DNA of 64,000 nucleotides, from contig CM070506.1 in assembly GCA_036346375.1 (NCBI GenBank), positions 1,054,001-1,118,000 of the forward strand. The letters are read 5' to 3'. The stretch comes from Guadua angustifolia (Eukaryota; Streptophyta; Magnoliopsida; Poales; Poaceae). The notes below the pieces were generated by a model. That model saw nothing but the letters and a program-made list of their open reading frames with translations. It made no database searches and was not told the DNA's origin. A program made the translations under genes and the position numbers. Of the stretch, positions 21,209-32,357 are shown one piece after another; positions within the stretch are counted from its first letter, which is position 1, and each line of letters begins with the position of its first letter.

Positions 21209-24200
21209 ATGGACTGTGAGGAATGGATGTATCAGAAAAACCGTGTAAGTGCTGAATTTTATAGGGGTGTTAAGGAGTTCAAAAAAATTGCAGAAGAAGA
21301 CATGGTGAAGAGGGGTGTAAACTTTATATATTGTCCTTGCATTTATTGTTCCAATATTAGAAGATTTAATAACTTAGTTCAAATTGAGGACTACCTGATT
21401 CAATGTGGCTTCGTGAGAAATTACACGTGTTGGATCCACCATGGGAAGATAGGTAGCAAGGATTCGAATTTCGTTTTGAACAAAATTTTACCCAGGGCCA
21501 AAATCCAAAATTTCGGTGAAATTTCATCATTCCAGACGAAATCCATTCAAAATTCAAAAAGAAAAATTCAAATCCAGTTTTTTGCTACCGAAATTTCCAA
21601 AATTTCGGCCATAAATCTGAAATTTTGGCGAAATTGCACTGACCAAAAAATGGTACAAACAATTTTAAAAAAATTTAATTTTTTGAAGGTTCCTACACAT
21701 CATGGATGTTCTTATTAAATTTTTAGGTGATTATAAAATCTGAGGAATTTTTAAAAATTCAAACATTGCTACTGTCCTGATAAATCATTAACCGGCAAGT
21801 TTGAACCAAATGAAAATTAGAACAAACAAGGCTATAAAATTTTGAAATTTTTTATGGTTGGTCCTGACATATGTATAATATTTTCATAAAATTTTTAGAT
21901 AATGATCAAGTGTCATGAATTTTTGAAAATTCAAACAGTGCTACTGTCCTGTTAAAAGGCTTATCGGCAAATTTGAACAAAATGAAAAATTATCCAAACC
22001 ATGTTATAAAATTTTGAAATTTTTTTGGATGGTCCTTCTATGGCATTAATGGTTATATAAAATTTGTAGATGATTATCATGCTTAAACAATGTTTAAAAA
22101 TTCTGACAGCGCTACATCCTAATAAAAGCCCGATGATCAATACATAGATTTGCTTTAGCAATCAAAAGAGGTTTAAATTTTTTTAAATTTTACAAAATGT
22201 TAATAATGAAATGATTAATATCTCATAAAAATTTTGAATTATGATCACCCTCTAGTGAATTTATAAAATTCTTACAAGACACAATACCATTTATGTTCTT
22301 TTTTACATTTGATTTTTGAAATATAATATAACAAATAAAGTTCAATGCTTACATAGATTTGATTGAGCAAACAAAAAAGTTAATTTTTTTGAAAATTTTA
22401 TATAATGATACTGAGGCAATTATTAATCTCTAGTAAAAGTTTAGAATATGATCACACTCAAGACAATTTATAAAATTTTGATAATGTAATTGTCTCGCTT
22501 ATGTTCATTCTGTTTTTGATTTTTTAAAGATAACAAATGTACTTAAATTATTCTGAATTTTTTTTGATGATCCTACACTAATCAAGATTGTATCATAAAA
22601 TTTTTAGCTCATTATCAAGCTTTGAAAATTTTATAAAAATCTAAAAGTGTTTCGGCCAAAATTTAAAAATGTCTCAAAAATTCATTTTTTTTCAACAAAT
22701 TTTCATAGAAGATCACTTTTTTATGGGTTAGTGGACCAAATCCGGTCAAATCTGGCCCTAAAAGTTCAAGTTTCAGTCAAAATTCATGAAATTTCGGTGA
22801 AATTTACCGACGCCCCAAAAAAAAAATGAAATTTTGTTTTTTTACTGTAGCAATTTCCAAAAAAAAATTCGACCGGTAATTTGGATTTCGTAGTGAAAAT
22901 TTGGTGAATTTCGGTGAAATTTAATTCCCTGATAGGTATTACCATTCTGGTATGTAACGAAGATTTAGTGAAACCCAAAGATGAGTTGCAGCGTGATATG
23001 TTTGAGGAAGACAATTTAGAGCAAATGTTGCGGAATGTGGAGAAAAATACACGTAAAGAGTTTGAAAAGTTTAAAGATGCCAAACCATTGTTCTCGGGTT
23101 GCAAAGCGGAATACACCAAGTTGGATTTGGTCCTAGCATTGTTCGAACCAAAGGCAAAACACTGTTGGACAGATACAAGTTTCAATGCACTTTTGAAACT
23201 TCTATCGGATCTGCTTCCACAGGAAAACGAGCTGCCAACAAGCATTTATGAAGCGAAGAAGCTATTATGTCCCATGGGAATAAAAATAGAGATGATACAT
23301 GCATGTCCGAATGAGTTCATCTTGTACTGTAATGCACATCAGGAACTTCACATTTGTCTAGTTTGTGGTGTGCCCCGGTACAAACAAAAGGAGAAGCGTA
23401 ATGAGAAGAAGCGCAACAGCTGGGACGATGACGGTGAAGAGGTCAGTAAAGGTGCACTAGCTAAGGTATTGTGGTATTTTCCCATCATTCCCTATTTGGA
23501 GCAGTTGTTTGCAAATCCTGGAGATGCAAAATTATTGTGTTAGTATTATGAGTCTTGAAAGGAAGATGGCAAGCTGAGATATCCCACTGATTCGGCTCAA
23601 TGGAGAAACATCGATTCGAAACATGAGGAGTTCGGTACCGAAATGAGGAACATAAGATTTGGATTGAGTACTGATTGAGGATTTGGTATGATTGTGGAAC
23701 AAAGGGGTCATGGTGTGGGATGCGTACAAAAGAGAGCACTTCACTCTAAGGGCTATGATATTTTGCACCATTAATAATTTTTTCGCACTTGGTAATTTGA
23801 CAGGCTATAATACTAAGGGAGCCAAAGCGTGCCCTTTTTGTAAAGAGGAGACTAACAGCTGTTGGCTGCCGAATTCCAAGAAAACTGTGTACATGGGTCA
23901 CCGTAGATTTCTACCTCGAAGTCATCAATATCGTAATATTGATGACAAATTTATGGGAAGGGGGAAGTTCGTTCAGCCCTATAGCCTATGAGTGGAAGGC
24001 AAGTATATTCACGTGTGGAGGATATCGACGTTCAATGTGGAAAGAGCCATAAATCTGTTCGTCCCAGAACCATGTGGTAGAAGAGGTCGATATTTTGGGA
24101 ACTACCATACTGGAAGGACTTAGATGTACGACATTGTATTGATGTCTTGCACGTGATAATTTGGTTGGCATCCAACTAAGCATACCTAGAAAGACTAAGG

Positions 24201-25733
24201 ATGGTGTGAATGTTCTTCATGATATGATCTACATGGGATTCAGGCCCAAGCTTGCAGTGATAGAGGAGGGTGAAAAAGGTCCGTACATCCCCGTTGCATG
24301 CTACACCCTGTCCAAGAAGGAGAAAGAAGACCTCTCTGCAAGTGTCTCCATGTATTAAAGTTCCATTGGGCTACTCCGCAAATATTAAGAAGCGCGTGTC
24401 TCTGGATGATTTGAAGTTGGTTGGAATGAAGTCCCACGACTGCCATATCTTGATGACTCAAATGCTCCATATTATAATTAGAAAAATTCTACCAAAGTAT
24501 GTCATGTTTGCAATCATGAAGCTATGTTATTTCTTCAATGCGATCTCTTGCAAGGTTATCAACCCTGATGTGCTGGACAACTTACAGAGTAAGGTGGTGT
24601 AGACCTTATATCACCTTGAGATGCATTTTCTCCCGTCCTTTGACGTGATGGTCCACCTTGTAGTACACCTTATTAGAGAGATTAAGATATGTAGACCTAT
24701 ATTCCTATGTTACATGTATCCGTTTGAGAGGTATATGGGTATATTAATGTCATATGTGAGAAATCGGTTGAAGCCTGAGGGTAGTATTGTTGAAGGTTAT
24801 GGGACTAAAGAGGTTATTGAGTTCTGCGTGGACTATCTCGGAAAAAACAAGAAATCGGTATTCCTGTATCTCGCTATGAGGGTAGACTTGACTATGAGGG
24901 TAGACTTGCTGGCAAAGGAACCGTTAGGTCGAAACTAACGAGGCCATGATTGATATGTATTGTAAAGCACATTTGACAGTCTTGCAGCACAACACAGAAG
25001 TTGCAAGGTACGTCGAGCAGCACAAGTTGATATTACGGGAAGAGAATCTACATATGGATGAGCTTTCCATCATGCGAGAACAAAACGACAGCTTTCTCAC
25101 ATGATTCAAAGAAAAGGCAGAGGTCTCCGTTGGTGAGAATGTGAAATGGTTTGTTGTCGAACCAAGATTTAATGTACAGACATGGCAGAGGTACAATATT
25201 AATGGGTACACATTTTACATTGAAAGTTAGGATGCTAAGAGTATTGTTCAAAACAATGGTGTAAGCATAGATGCTTTATCCGATGAACATCACTCGAAAG
25301 AAGGATCCTCATTAGCAATGAAGTCATACTACAAGATGATCGAAGAAATTTGGGAGCTCGAATACGGAATATATCAAGTTCTATTGTTCTGATGTAAGTG
25401 GGTGGGACTTTTACATGGAATGAAGGTTGACAAGAGAGGTTTTACTCTTGTGGATCTGAATACACTCGCCTACAAAGATGACCTATTTATCCTTATGAAG
25501 CAAGCAAATCAAGTCTTCTACGAGCGTGATCCCGCCAATCCGAGGTTGCATGTTGTGCTTCATGTCAAGCGGCGGATCGTTGGTGTTGAAAATGTTGTGG
25601 ATGAAGAAAATACGACCAATTCAATGAAATACCTCCATTTGCGGATGGGGCCTGTCTTAGCAGGGTCGACGACGATACATATGGAACCAATTACATGCGA
25701 GTAGAACGTACATCAAGAATGTCAGTATTGTAA
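21209..25733 (+). pseudogene. CACTA transposase (tnp2/TNPD-type) of CACTA-3a, disrupted
   Basis: The ATG at 21209 is immediately preceded by an AG acceptor-like TTATAG. Residues MDCEEWMYQKNRVSAEFYRG and VNFIYCPCIYC belong to the Transpos_assoc domain. A hAT element (21457-22931) interrupts after HHGKIG. Coding resumes with KDELQRDMFEEDNLEQ and KPLFSGCKAEYTKLD, then PTDSAQWRNID and RNIRFGLSTD. About 0.2 kb of the tnp2 domain (from DGMNPF to VYLAPL in relatives) is deleted at ~23672, joining straight to IEDL-type sequence and GVMVWDAYKREHF. Further parts are DMIYMGFRPKLA (24220), DUF4218-like FDVMVHLVVHLIREI (24640-24690), and DUF4216-like MKVDKRGFTLVDL (25420). Several stops and frameshifts occur. 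CACTA-3b is the closest relative here. Confidence 0.87.
21457..22931. mobile_element. hAT-type non-autonomous element inside the CACTA-3a transposase exon
   Basis: The ends are CAAGGATTCGAATTTCG and (inverted) CAGGGAATTAAATTTC. They are flanked by an almost perfect 8 bp duplication, ATAGGTAG (21449-21456) and ATAGGTAT (22932-22939). An 8 bp duplication with CAGGG-like termini fits the hAT superfamily. The interior is very AT-rich, has no transposase, and is packed with AATTTCGGTGAAATTT-type motifs near both ends (21505-21630 and 22780-22925). Excision would restore the transposase frame. Confidence 0.75.
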
Positions 25734-26224
25734 ATAAATGGACAATTGTAAATAATTAGACTATTGTAATATTTGTAAAATATTTTGCAATGCTTGCAGT
25801 GTAAAAATCAAAGTTGAATTGGTTTTGGATGCTTTCATGGAAATTCAATATCTGTTTATGTGTAAATAGCACTAAGTGCCATATGTTGTGAAAGAAAATT
25901 CCTTGCATGAAAGTATAGTTGAGAAAGCTTGTAAATTGTTAAAAGTTCATTTCTAAAAGTGTTCGATCAATTCGGGATTAATTTAATAAAAGGCCTGACT
26001 TTTCTATGCTTTACGCAAAAATGATACCTATGAAATGAATTTCGGTATATTTCTTGATTGAGAACTCTTTTCCCAAAAATTCTTTTTTGAAAAGCTTTAC
26101 AATATCCTAAAGTATGTTTCTACAAAATTTATAATAATTTAAACGATGTATGAAAAAGTTATGGCCTTTTGTCCCTTTGATAAAATGCTAAAAATTCAGA
26201 AGTTGCAGGTCTGGTAAAGTTTAT
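25734..26224 (+). other. 3' flank of CACTA-3a transposase gene
   Basis: This is AT-rich 3'UTR-like sequence with no coding potential. The part from ~25975 to 26220 matches 50345-50600 of CACTA-3b in inverted orientation (e.g. AAAATTCAGAA and CTTTACAATATCCT). Confidence 0.5.
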
Positions 26225-26560
26225 ACTAGTATAGGTTTTATATTAGAACCGATTCAGATGACGCGTTATCAGAATCAGTTTTTTATGGGAACTGATTCAG
26301 ATAACATGTCATCAGAATTGTTTTTTTATGGACCGATTCAGATGTGATTTCATCAGAATTGGTTTGTTATGAGAACCGATTTAGATGAGATTTCATCAGA
26401 ATCGGTTTTTTTATGAGAATCGATTTAGATGACATGTCATTAGAATTGGTTTTTTATGAGAACTGATTCAGATAACATGTCATCAGAATTGGTTTTTTGT
26501 GGGAACCAATTCAGATGATGTGCCATCTGAATCGGTTTTTAACCAGAACCGATTCAGATG
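26225..26560. repeat. CACTA-3a internal repeat block between the two genes
   Basis: There are about thirteen units of CATCAGAATCGGTTTTTTATG / GAACCGATTCAGATGA type. They look like CACTA subterminal repeats but sit mid-element, just before the GC-rich leader of the second gene. They match the right-end repeats of this element in type (CATCAGAATCGGTT, 38900-39235). Confidence 0.85.
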
Positions 26561-27146
26561 CGCGCGAGCATGAATGAAATGTGTTTCAGCTTGATCCCTC
26601 TCCCCACCCCATTCACCTGTTTAGCTTTCCCCTCCCCACTGCCCCTAGATTCTTTCCTCGACACCTCCACCGCCTCCTCTACCCTCAGCTGCCTCCCCCC
26701 GCGTCACCTTCTCCTCTCCTCCTCTCCCCTCCCCACCGCTGCCTCCTCTCCCTTCCCTCCTTTCCCAACGCTGCCGCCTCCTCTCCCCTCCTCGCCCCAC
26801 CGCCGTCTCCTTCCTCTTCCCCCTCCTTCCCTGCGCCACCGCCTCCTCTCCCCTTCCTTCCCCGACACCGACGCCTCCTCCCTTCTCTCCCCTCCTCGTC
26901 GACGCCTCCTCCCCCCACCGCTGCCTCCTCCCCCTCCCGTCTTTGCCAAGATCGACCGTGTCCTCCCACCATCAATCTGTGGATTGCATATGTCCTAGCG
27001 CTGCCCTATCGACCACATCCACCCTAGCGACTCCCCATCGACTGCATCCTCCTCAGCATCGCATCCTTCCTGGTGCTGCCCCGTCGATCGTATCCACTAG
27101 GCCTAGTCTGGATCTGCTTTCTCCTTGACTTTGCCTCACGCTTCAG
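26561..27146 (+). other. GC-rich leader/exon of CACTA-3a second gene
   Basis: A pyrimidine-rich stretch (26590-27030; CCTCCTCTCCCCTCC runs) gives long open frames on both strands purely by composition. It ends with CTTCAG|GTAGAATC near 27146, which could be a splice donor. CACTA-1 (10535-10805) and CACTA-3b (49590-49745) have GC-rich stretches at the same place, so it is probably 5'UTR or a low-complexity first exon. Confidence 0.45.
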
Positions 27147-29677
27147 GTAGAATCTACTAGGTAATTGCCTGTTTCACTTATTCAGCATTTTGTGCCACTA
27201 TTGATACAGAATTTTGATTTGTTCTATTGAATTATTGAAATTCTAGAATAACCTATTACCTAATCTCAATGCTGCTCCCAAGATAATAACTTGTGTATGA
27301 AGTAATTTTTGTTACATGGAATCTATTTCTTGCCCTAAAAATCATCATTACATAATGTCCTCAATTCTTCCATATTTTATTAGTGATTACATTTTCCTTT
27401 GTTGAGTTATATCACTTAATTCACTGTTAAGGCTATGGTCGTTATTCATTCCAAAAGAAAATTATGTCCCTTTATAGGAGTGGCAGCTAGCTACTATAGA
27501 CTAATCTACTTAGTGTTCTGTGTTTTTCTGGTTACCTTGTCACAGTACAAGATTTATTTATTGCTGTGTGCAGCATCTTTTTGTAAATTATGACATACTA
27601 TGGTTTCAAATAAACTATCACTTGCAATATTATTCCAACCTTTTGGTGGTGAATGTTCAATTATTTGCTAAAACTAAATGTTTTGGTCTGTCTCAAAAAA
27701 TAAATATTTTGCATTCATATGCTATTGGTGGGCAGATGCTTATTTTGTATATGCATTGTTTTGCTGACTTGAGTTTAGTCTTCACTTGGCTTATTTTTTT
27801 GCTTATTTTGTATTTGTATGGATTAGTGCACAATCTTCAAGTGGTCTTAGTAAGTATTAATTAGAGTAACATATGTGCTAATAGTATACTTTGCTTTTTC
27901 TGTGCATTCTTTCACAAATAGAAGTATTCTGACCTGATTATTGCTCAGTTGCCATATAGCTTCTCTTTTTGTGGAATCTTTTAGTCCAGTATGCTTCAAT
28001 CAATAACTACAAATTTCATTAATGATGCATATATGTTGATTCCATGCTATTCCGCTATTTTAAATATAATTTAATATACATAATTTTAAGATATGTTGAA
28101 TGCTCCTATGTATTTCTTTTCAACTGATGGATGCTCGTGAAATGATATCACAAACCTTTGAAGTTTGCTATATGTGATCATGGTATGCTATTTTTGCTAT
28201 TTGGATGACTTCTAGTTGCTTCTTGCTATCTACTTCCTCACTTTTGAGAGGTACATGAGCTCTGACCCTATTTGTCATGACTATTGGATGTTGTATATAG
28301 GAAAAGATCACTAGGAGGGTAATTTACATAAAACAATAACAATGATGATTAGGAAATACATTAAAAATAGAGCTATTATAAGATTACTTGACTTGTTATG
28401 AAGAACTAAGTATGAAGGTGATTATTCTATTGTACTGTTATTTTTCCCATGTAATCCTACAACACGATCTAAATGTTATGATGGGCACTATTTTTAGCAT
28501 CATTTGGCAAGAAAAGTGAAACCTCCTACCTGCCAATAATATGAATCTTTTGTTCTATTGCTTCATCACTAGTTCACATGCCCTCTGAAACTTGCGTAGC
28601 ATATTAACTTGGTTGCTTGACTCCAGTCTACAATACTAAAAGTATTTATTTGCATAAATAGATGGCATATCCTTCCTTTTGGTGGCACAACTCTTAAGTC
28701 TATTTTGATTGTTGTGCTGCATGCTCTGCTACCTGTGGGATAGCTCGATGATGATAATGGGTCAATAGAATGATTTGATAGTTAATGTTATGAATTAAGC
28801 TTTGAGCTAGTAGAAGCGCATATTATAAAATTTTGATACATATTGATGTTGAGCTATGGCATGATCATTTATCTATGCTTGATATATTCTCTTGTTTCTA
28901 GATGTGTTCATCTCAGTTGGTATAAATGCCAGTTGTTGGTTTGAACTGTTTATGTTGATTCTGTGATTCACTAGCTACCAACATTGTACACTGAATTTTC
29001 CTTCTAGTTCGATTGGTACATTGCTTAACTTCTGATCAGAACATTGTCTCTTTGGTTTGATTGGTAAGTTAATTGATTGACTGATCTGAACAAGAAACTA
29101 AATTTAGCTTATTATAACAGTAAACTTTTGTATCAATTCATAATCGTGCATGCTAGGAAGGTAAGGGTTCAAGGATTAATCTACAAATTAACTATTGTGC
29201 CTATTTGTGATTGAGGTTGAAGATTTGATCTTCAAACTTGCCCAACTTCTGAAGCTCAAAATCCATCAAACAATTTATATCAATCTTATAGCAGGCATGA
29301 TTCATTATGGAAAAGACCGCACATAGTTTATGGCATGCCCAAAATTGAGTTTACTTTTGACCTGCTGTCGACACCTATATCCCCTACTATCTACTATGTC
29401 ACCTCTAAGTGAAAAGAGGTGACAAAGGTGACAGTAAGAGACACAAGTCTCGACAACACTATAATGCTTCCTTTTTTGGGATTATGTAATCATTTTATAT
29501 TGCAGTTATTTTAAGCCACAAGGGTTTTGCTGAGTTCATTACCATACATGAAATCATGAAATTTTTGGTTTGCATATCTTGATCCTATGTTTGAGTTTAT
29601 TTTCGACATATTTTTTATATCAGCATGGTGGTAGTGTTTAGGATGCGCAACCTACATCTCTTGTTCGAGGGTGCTTA
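27147..29677 (+). other. Long intron-like AT-rich region upstream of the second gene
   Basis: Apart from the TATA-hairpin module that follows it, I see nothing here. Open frames (e.g. 27520-27864) lack any recognisable domain and look random. The equivalent region of CACTA-3b is much shorter (48430-49590). Confidence 0.4.
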
Positions 29678-29960
29678 TTTATAAATATGCTGATCAAAAT
29701 GGTATATTTATAAGCAATCAGTCTCGAATTGTCCAAGTTTTTTGGACAGTTCGAGGATATGTGGTTTAGGCAAGTTCCTTAGCTGTTGTATAACTCTAGA
29801 GTAAATTTCAGTATCGTCTCCCTGGTGTTCTCTGGATACGCATCCCTCTTGACCTGTTGTCGAGACGTGTGTATCTGGAGAACAGCAGGGAGATGCTACT
29901 GAAATTTTCTCTGAAGTTGTACAATGGCTTAGGAACTTATTGGAACCACATATCCTCGAA
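29678..29960 (+). promoter_or_regulatory. TATA-hairpin module in front of the CACTA-3a second gene
   Basis: A TATA-like box (TTTATAAATA, 29678-29687) precedes a near-perfect small stem-loop at 29723-29755 (CTCGAATTGTCC / GGACAGTTCGAG). A 211 nt hairpin follows, from TTCGAGGATATGTGG (29750) to CCACATATCCTCGAA (29960), with its apex near 29853. The arms pair over most of ~95 nt, including GTAAATTTCAGTA with TACTGAAATTTTC and GATACGCA with TGTGTATC. It lies ~250 bp upstream of the second gene's ATG at 30210. It is followed by ACCTAACCTATTTAG, which also follows the other copies. Confidence 0.85.
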
Positions 29961-30949
29961 TGGGATTAGGACCTAACCTATTTAGTACGTATTTACTTGG
30001 TTAACAGATAGACTTTTCTTCAAAATGATTCATTCATCTCATACTCTACTGCAATATGCTAGAATAATTAAATGCTATGCATTATCCATTCATCTGTTGC
30101 TTCACATGATTTATTATCAAGTTCACATAATAAACCATGAATTGCTTTCTCTCATGTCAGATATATGACCATGTTAGATAAAAAACTCAAAATATCGTAA
30201 TTAGAGAGCATGAGCTCATCGCCAGATAGAGTAGAAGGTGCTATTGAGGGGCCGAGCATGATTCCAAATGTTGAGGGGCCGAGTAAGATGAGGAAGACCA
30301 GAGGCCCAAACAAAAGGGCTACAGGGAGAATGCCACAGGTTCTCCACTTTAATGCCAGAGGTGTTTGCACGGGTCCTCCCAAGTACAAGAGGCACTACCA
30401 GTCATTCCTCAGCCAATTGGTGAGGGAACGAGTTCCCATAACGGTTAAGGATTGGGAAAAGGAAGTCAGCGAGGAGCAGAGGTATCGGTTGTGGAACGAG
30501 GTCAGTGGCAAATGGATCATAGAAGACGAAGATGAAAATATTGTGAGGCGGTACACCTTCAAAAGGATGGGTGTGGCCTTGAGGTACTTTAGGGTCCTCA
30601 TGGACAATGAGTATGTGCTGAAACGCTATACACCATTCGAGAGGTATCCGTTCGTGACTCCTGATGTTTGGGAGGAGTTTACGAGGATGAAGAGTATGGC
30701 CAAGGTGGAGCAGCTGAGAGAGAGGAACATCGCTATCCAGAGGCATAATACACACTCGCAGCACCTCGGTTCAGGTGGCTCTGAGGGGAAGAAGGCAGAG
30801 TGGGTGCGACTAGCCGAGGACTACACGAACTCCAGGACCACGATGCCTTACTCCCACATATATGAGGAGCGGGCACGTGAGTGGGTATTAGTGAGCTGGG
30901 GTCTTGATCAAGGTTGCTTCTTGCGGTCCGTTGAGTTGAGACTGGTTCA

Positions 30950-31712
30950 CACAAAGTCTAGAGCTACTGGCATCATATTGTTCTTGACATACTACCTTCC
31001 TTTTTAGAGAATCTGGATGACAACAGTTGTCTTCCAAGGAGAGTGTTTTGCCTTTCACAGATTGAGAAATATTTGCTACTTGGTGCAACTTATGAGGTAC
31101 TTCCACTCTAACTTCTGATGCTGGAACTGCTTGTGGTGCCAAGAAATTTTGTTTCTCCAAGGAACATTGTTTCACAAAATGCCCTTTCTTGCCACAAAGG
31201 TTGCAAACTTTGTACTGGATCTCCTTCTTTCAGGGGCACTTGTCGAATCGGTGTCCAGTTCTGTCACAGTTATGACAATGGTTATCCTGTTTTGCTTTAC
31301 TCTTTTGAGGACAACTGTAAGTAAAATGTCCTTTTTCACCACATTTGTAGTAGATGGCATATTTTCACGAGTGATGGTTTATGGGAGGGGTATTGCTAAT
31401 GCCATCATCACCACATAATACTTCTGGAGGCTTGGTTTTCTATAACTCATCAAGAGAACACTGGCGATGAGTTGTAGAAGCTTGATTGTTCACTTGTTGT
31501 ATCATCAGGTTGCATGAGCCGAGTCGAGTCACAAGAAACCGATTCATACTCAAGAAATGTTGTTGACACATCGGAGGATTCTGGTTGAGCTCGGCAGTAG
31601 CACTGACATTGACATTCGGAACTTCACTAGTGTTGGCATTGATGTTGACCATAGCATTGGGATTTGATGCCTTAGCTTTTTTGTTGAGGTTAGCACTGCG
31701 ATTCTTCACCAT
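30950..31712 (-). pseudogene. gypsy gag remnant with zinc knuckles
   Basis: The frame starting at 31712 (MVKNRSANLNKKAKASN) is a gag N-terminus-like, Asn/Ser-rich sequence that ends after ~90 codons. Nearly all of the capsid is deleted. Three CCHC-type knuckles follow: YYKCGEKGHFTYSC (first Cys mutated), CHNCDRTGHRFDKC (intact) and CNLCGKKGHFVKQC (intact), between about 31345 and 31165. A stop follows the second knuckle and a frame change is needed for the third. Knuckles bind genomic RNA during particle assembly. The protein cannot be functional. Confidence 0.8.
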
Positions 31713-32334
31713 CTGCTGACAGGACAGGCTTCAAGATAAGGGGAAAAAGCATAGACGAGAGAAACAGGGGAGGTTCTAACAACACCCAAAAACCAATTGC
31801 CCAGACAAAAGGCAACACAAAAACGAAAGATGGTTTTGAAAACAACTCAAAGCAACTCATCTACTCGATTAAACTACTCATTCTAACTGGATAAGGCGGC
31901 TCAAATCTAGAATGAACCATGACCAACTTATCCTATAGGGTTAGTCTGAGACCAAACTTGCTTCTTTGGTATTCATCGTACAAAGGTCGGATCCTCACCA
32001 TGAAGACGAACAACTTCACTAGCAACTTTGCTGAATCGCTCCTCATTTTGAGACAACATGTCTTGACGTGGAGAAGGGAACTCGATATAGCTAATATAGA
32101 AGTTATAGGGCAAAGGGAGATCCAATTTACATTCCAAAAAGATGAAAGAACAGTAGATACGATGAAGATGGAGTAGATAAGAAACAACTTCAATGATAAA
32201 GATGAGAATAGATAGGAGAGAAAAGGCAAGATTAGCACATTATTTTTATTTTTATTTTTATTTTGTAACATAAGTTTTGAAGCTTCCAAAAAAAATGACC
32301 ATTCTAACTAGAGACATGTCCTACAGTCGATATG
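31713..32334 (-). other. Untranslated leader of the gypsy element
   Basis: This is AT-rich leader between the primer-binding site and the gag start. Open frames here (31933-32289) show no domain. Confidence 0.5.
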
Positions 32335-32350
32335 GCTCTGATACCACCTC
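32335..32350 (-). other. Primer-binding site of the gypsy element
   Basis: On the minus strand it reads TGGTATCAGAGCC(A), complementary to the 3' end of plant initiator tRNA-Met. It lies 4 bases after the inferred LTR end. This is the usual start site for minus-strand synthesis and fixes the orientation of the element. Confidence 0.85.
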
Positions 32351-32357
32351 TGTGAGA

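Noticed and set aside
26558..27128. 148-codon Pro/Ser-rich plus-strand frames and Gly/Glu/Arg-rich minus-strand frames
   Set aside because: They result from CCTCC/CTCCCC repetition and no recognisable protein results.
27520..27864. 114-codon frame as a membrane protein gene
   Set aside because: Hydrophobicity reflects T-rich codons in an AT-rich intron-like region; no start context, homologue or conservation with CACTA-3b.
29750..29960. Hairpin as a copy of rice miR820
   Set aside because: I compared the arms with what I remember of the miR820 mature sequence and saw no match; only the CACTA context is similar.
32335..32350. tRNA-Met-like sequence as a tRNA gene
   Set aside because: Only the 3' end complement is present next to an LTR; it is a primer-binding site, and no cloverleaf can be formed.
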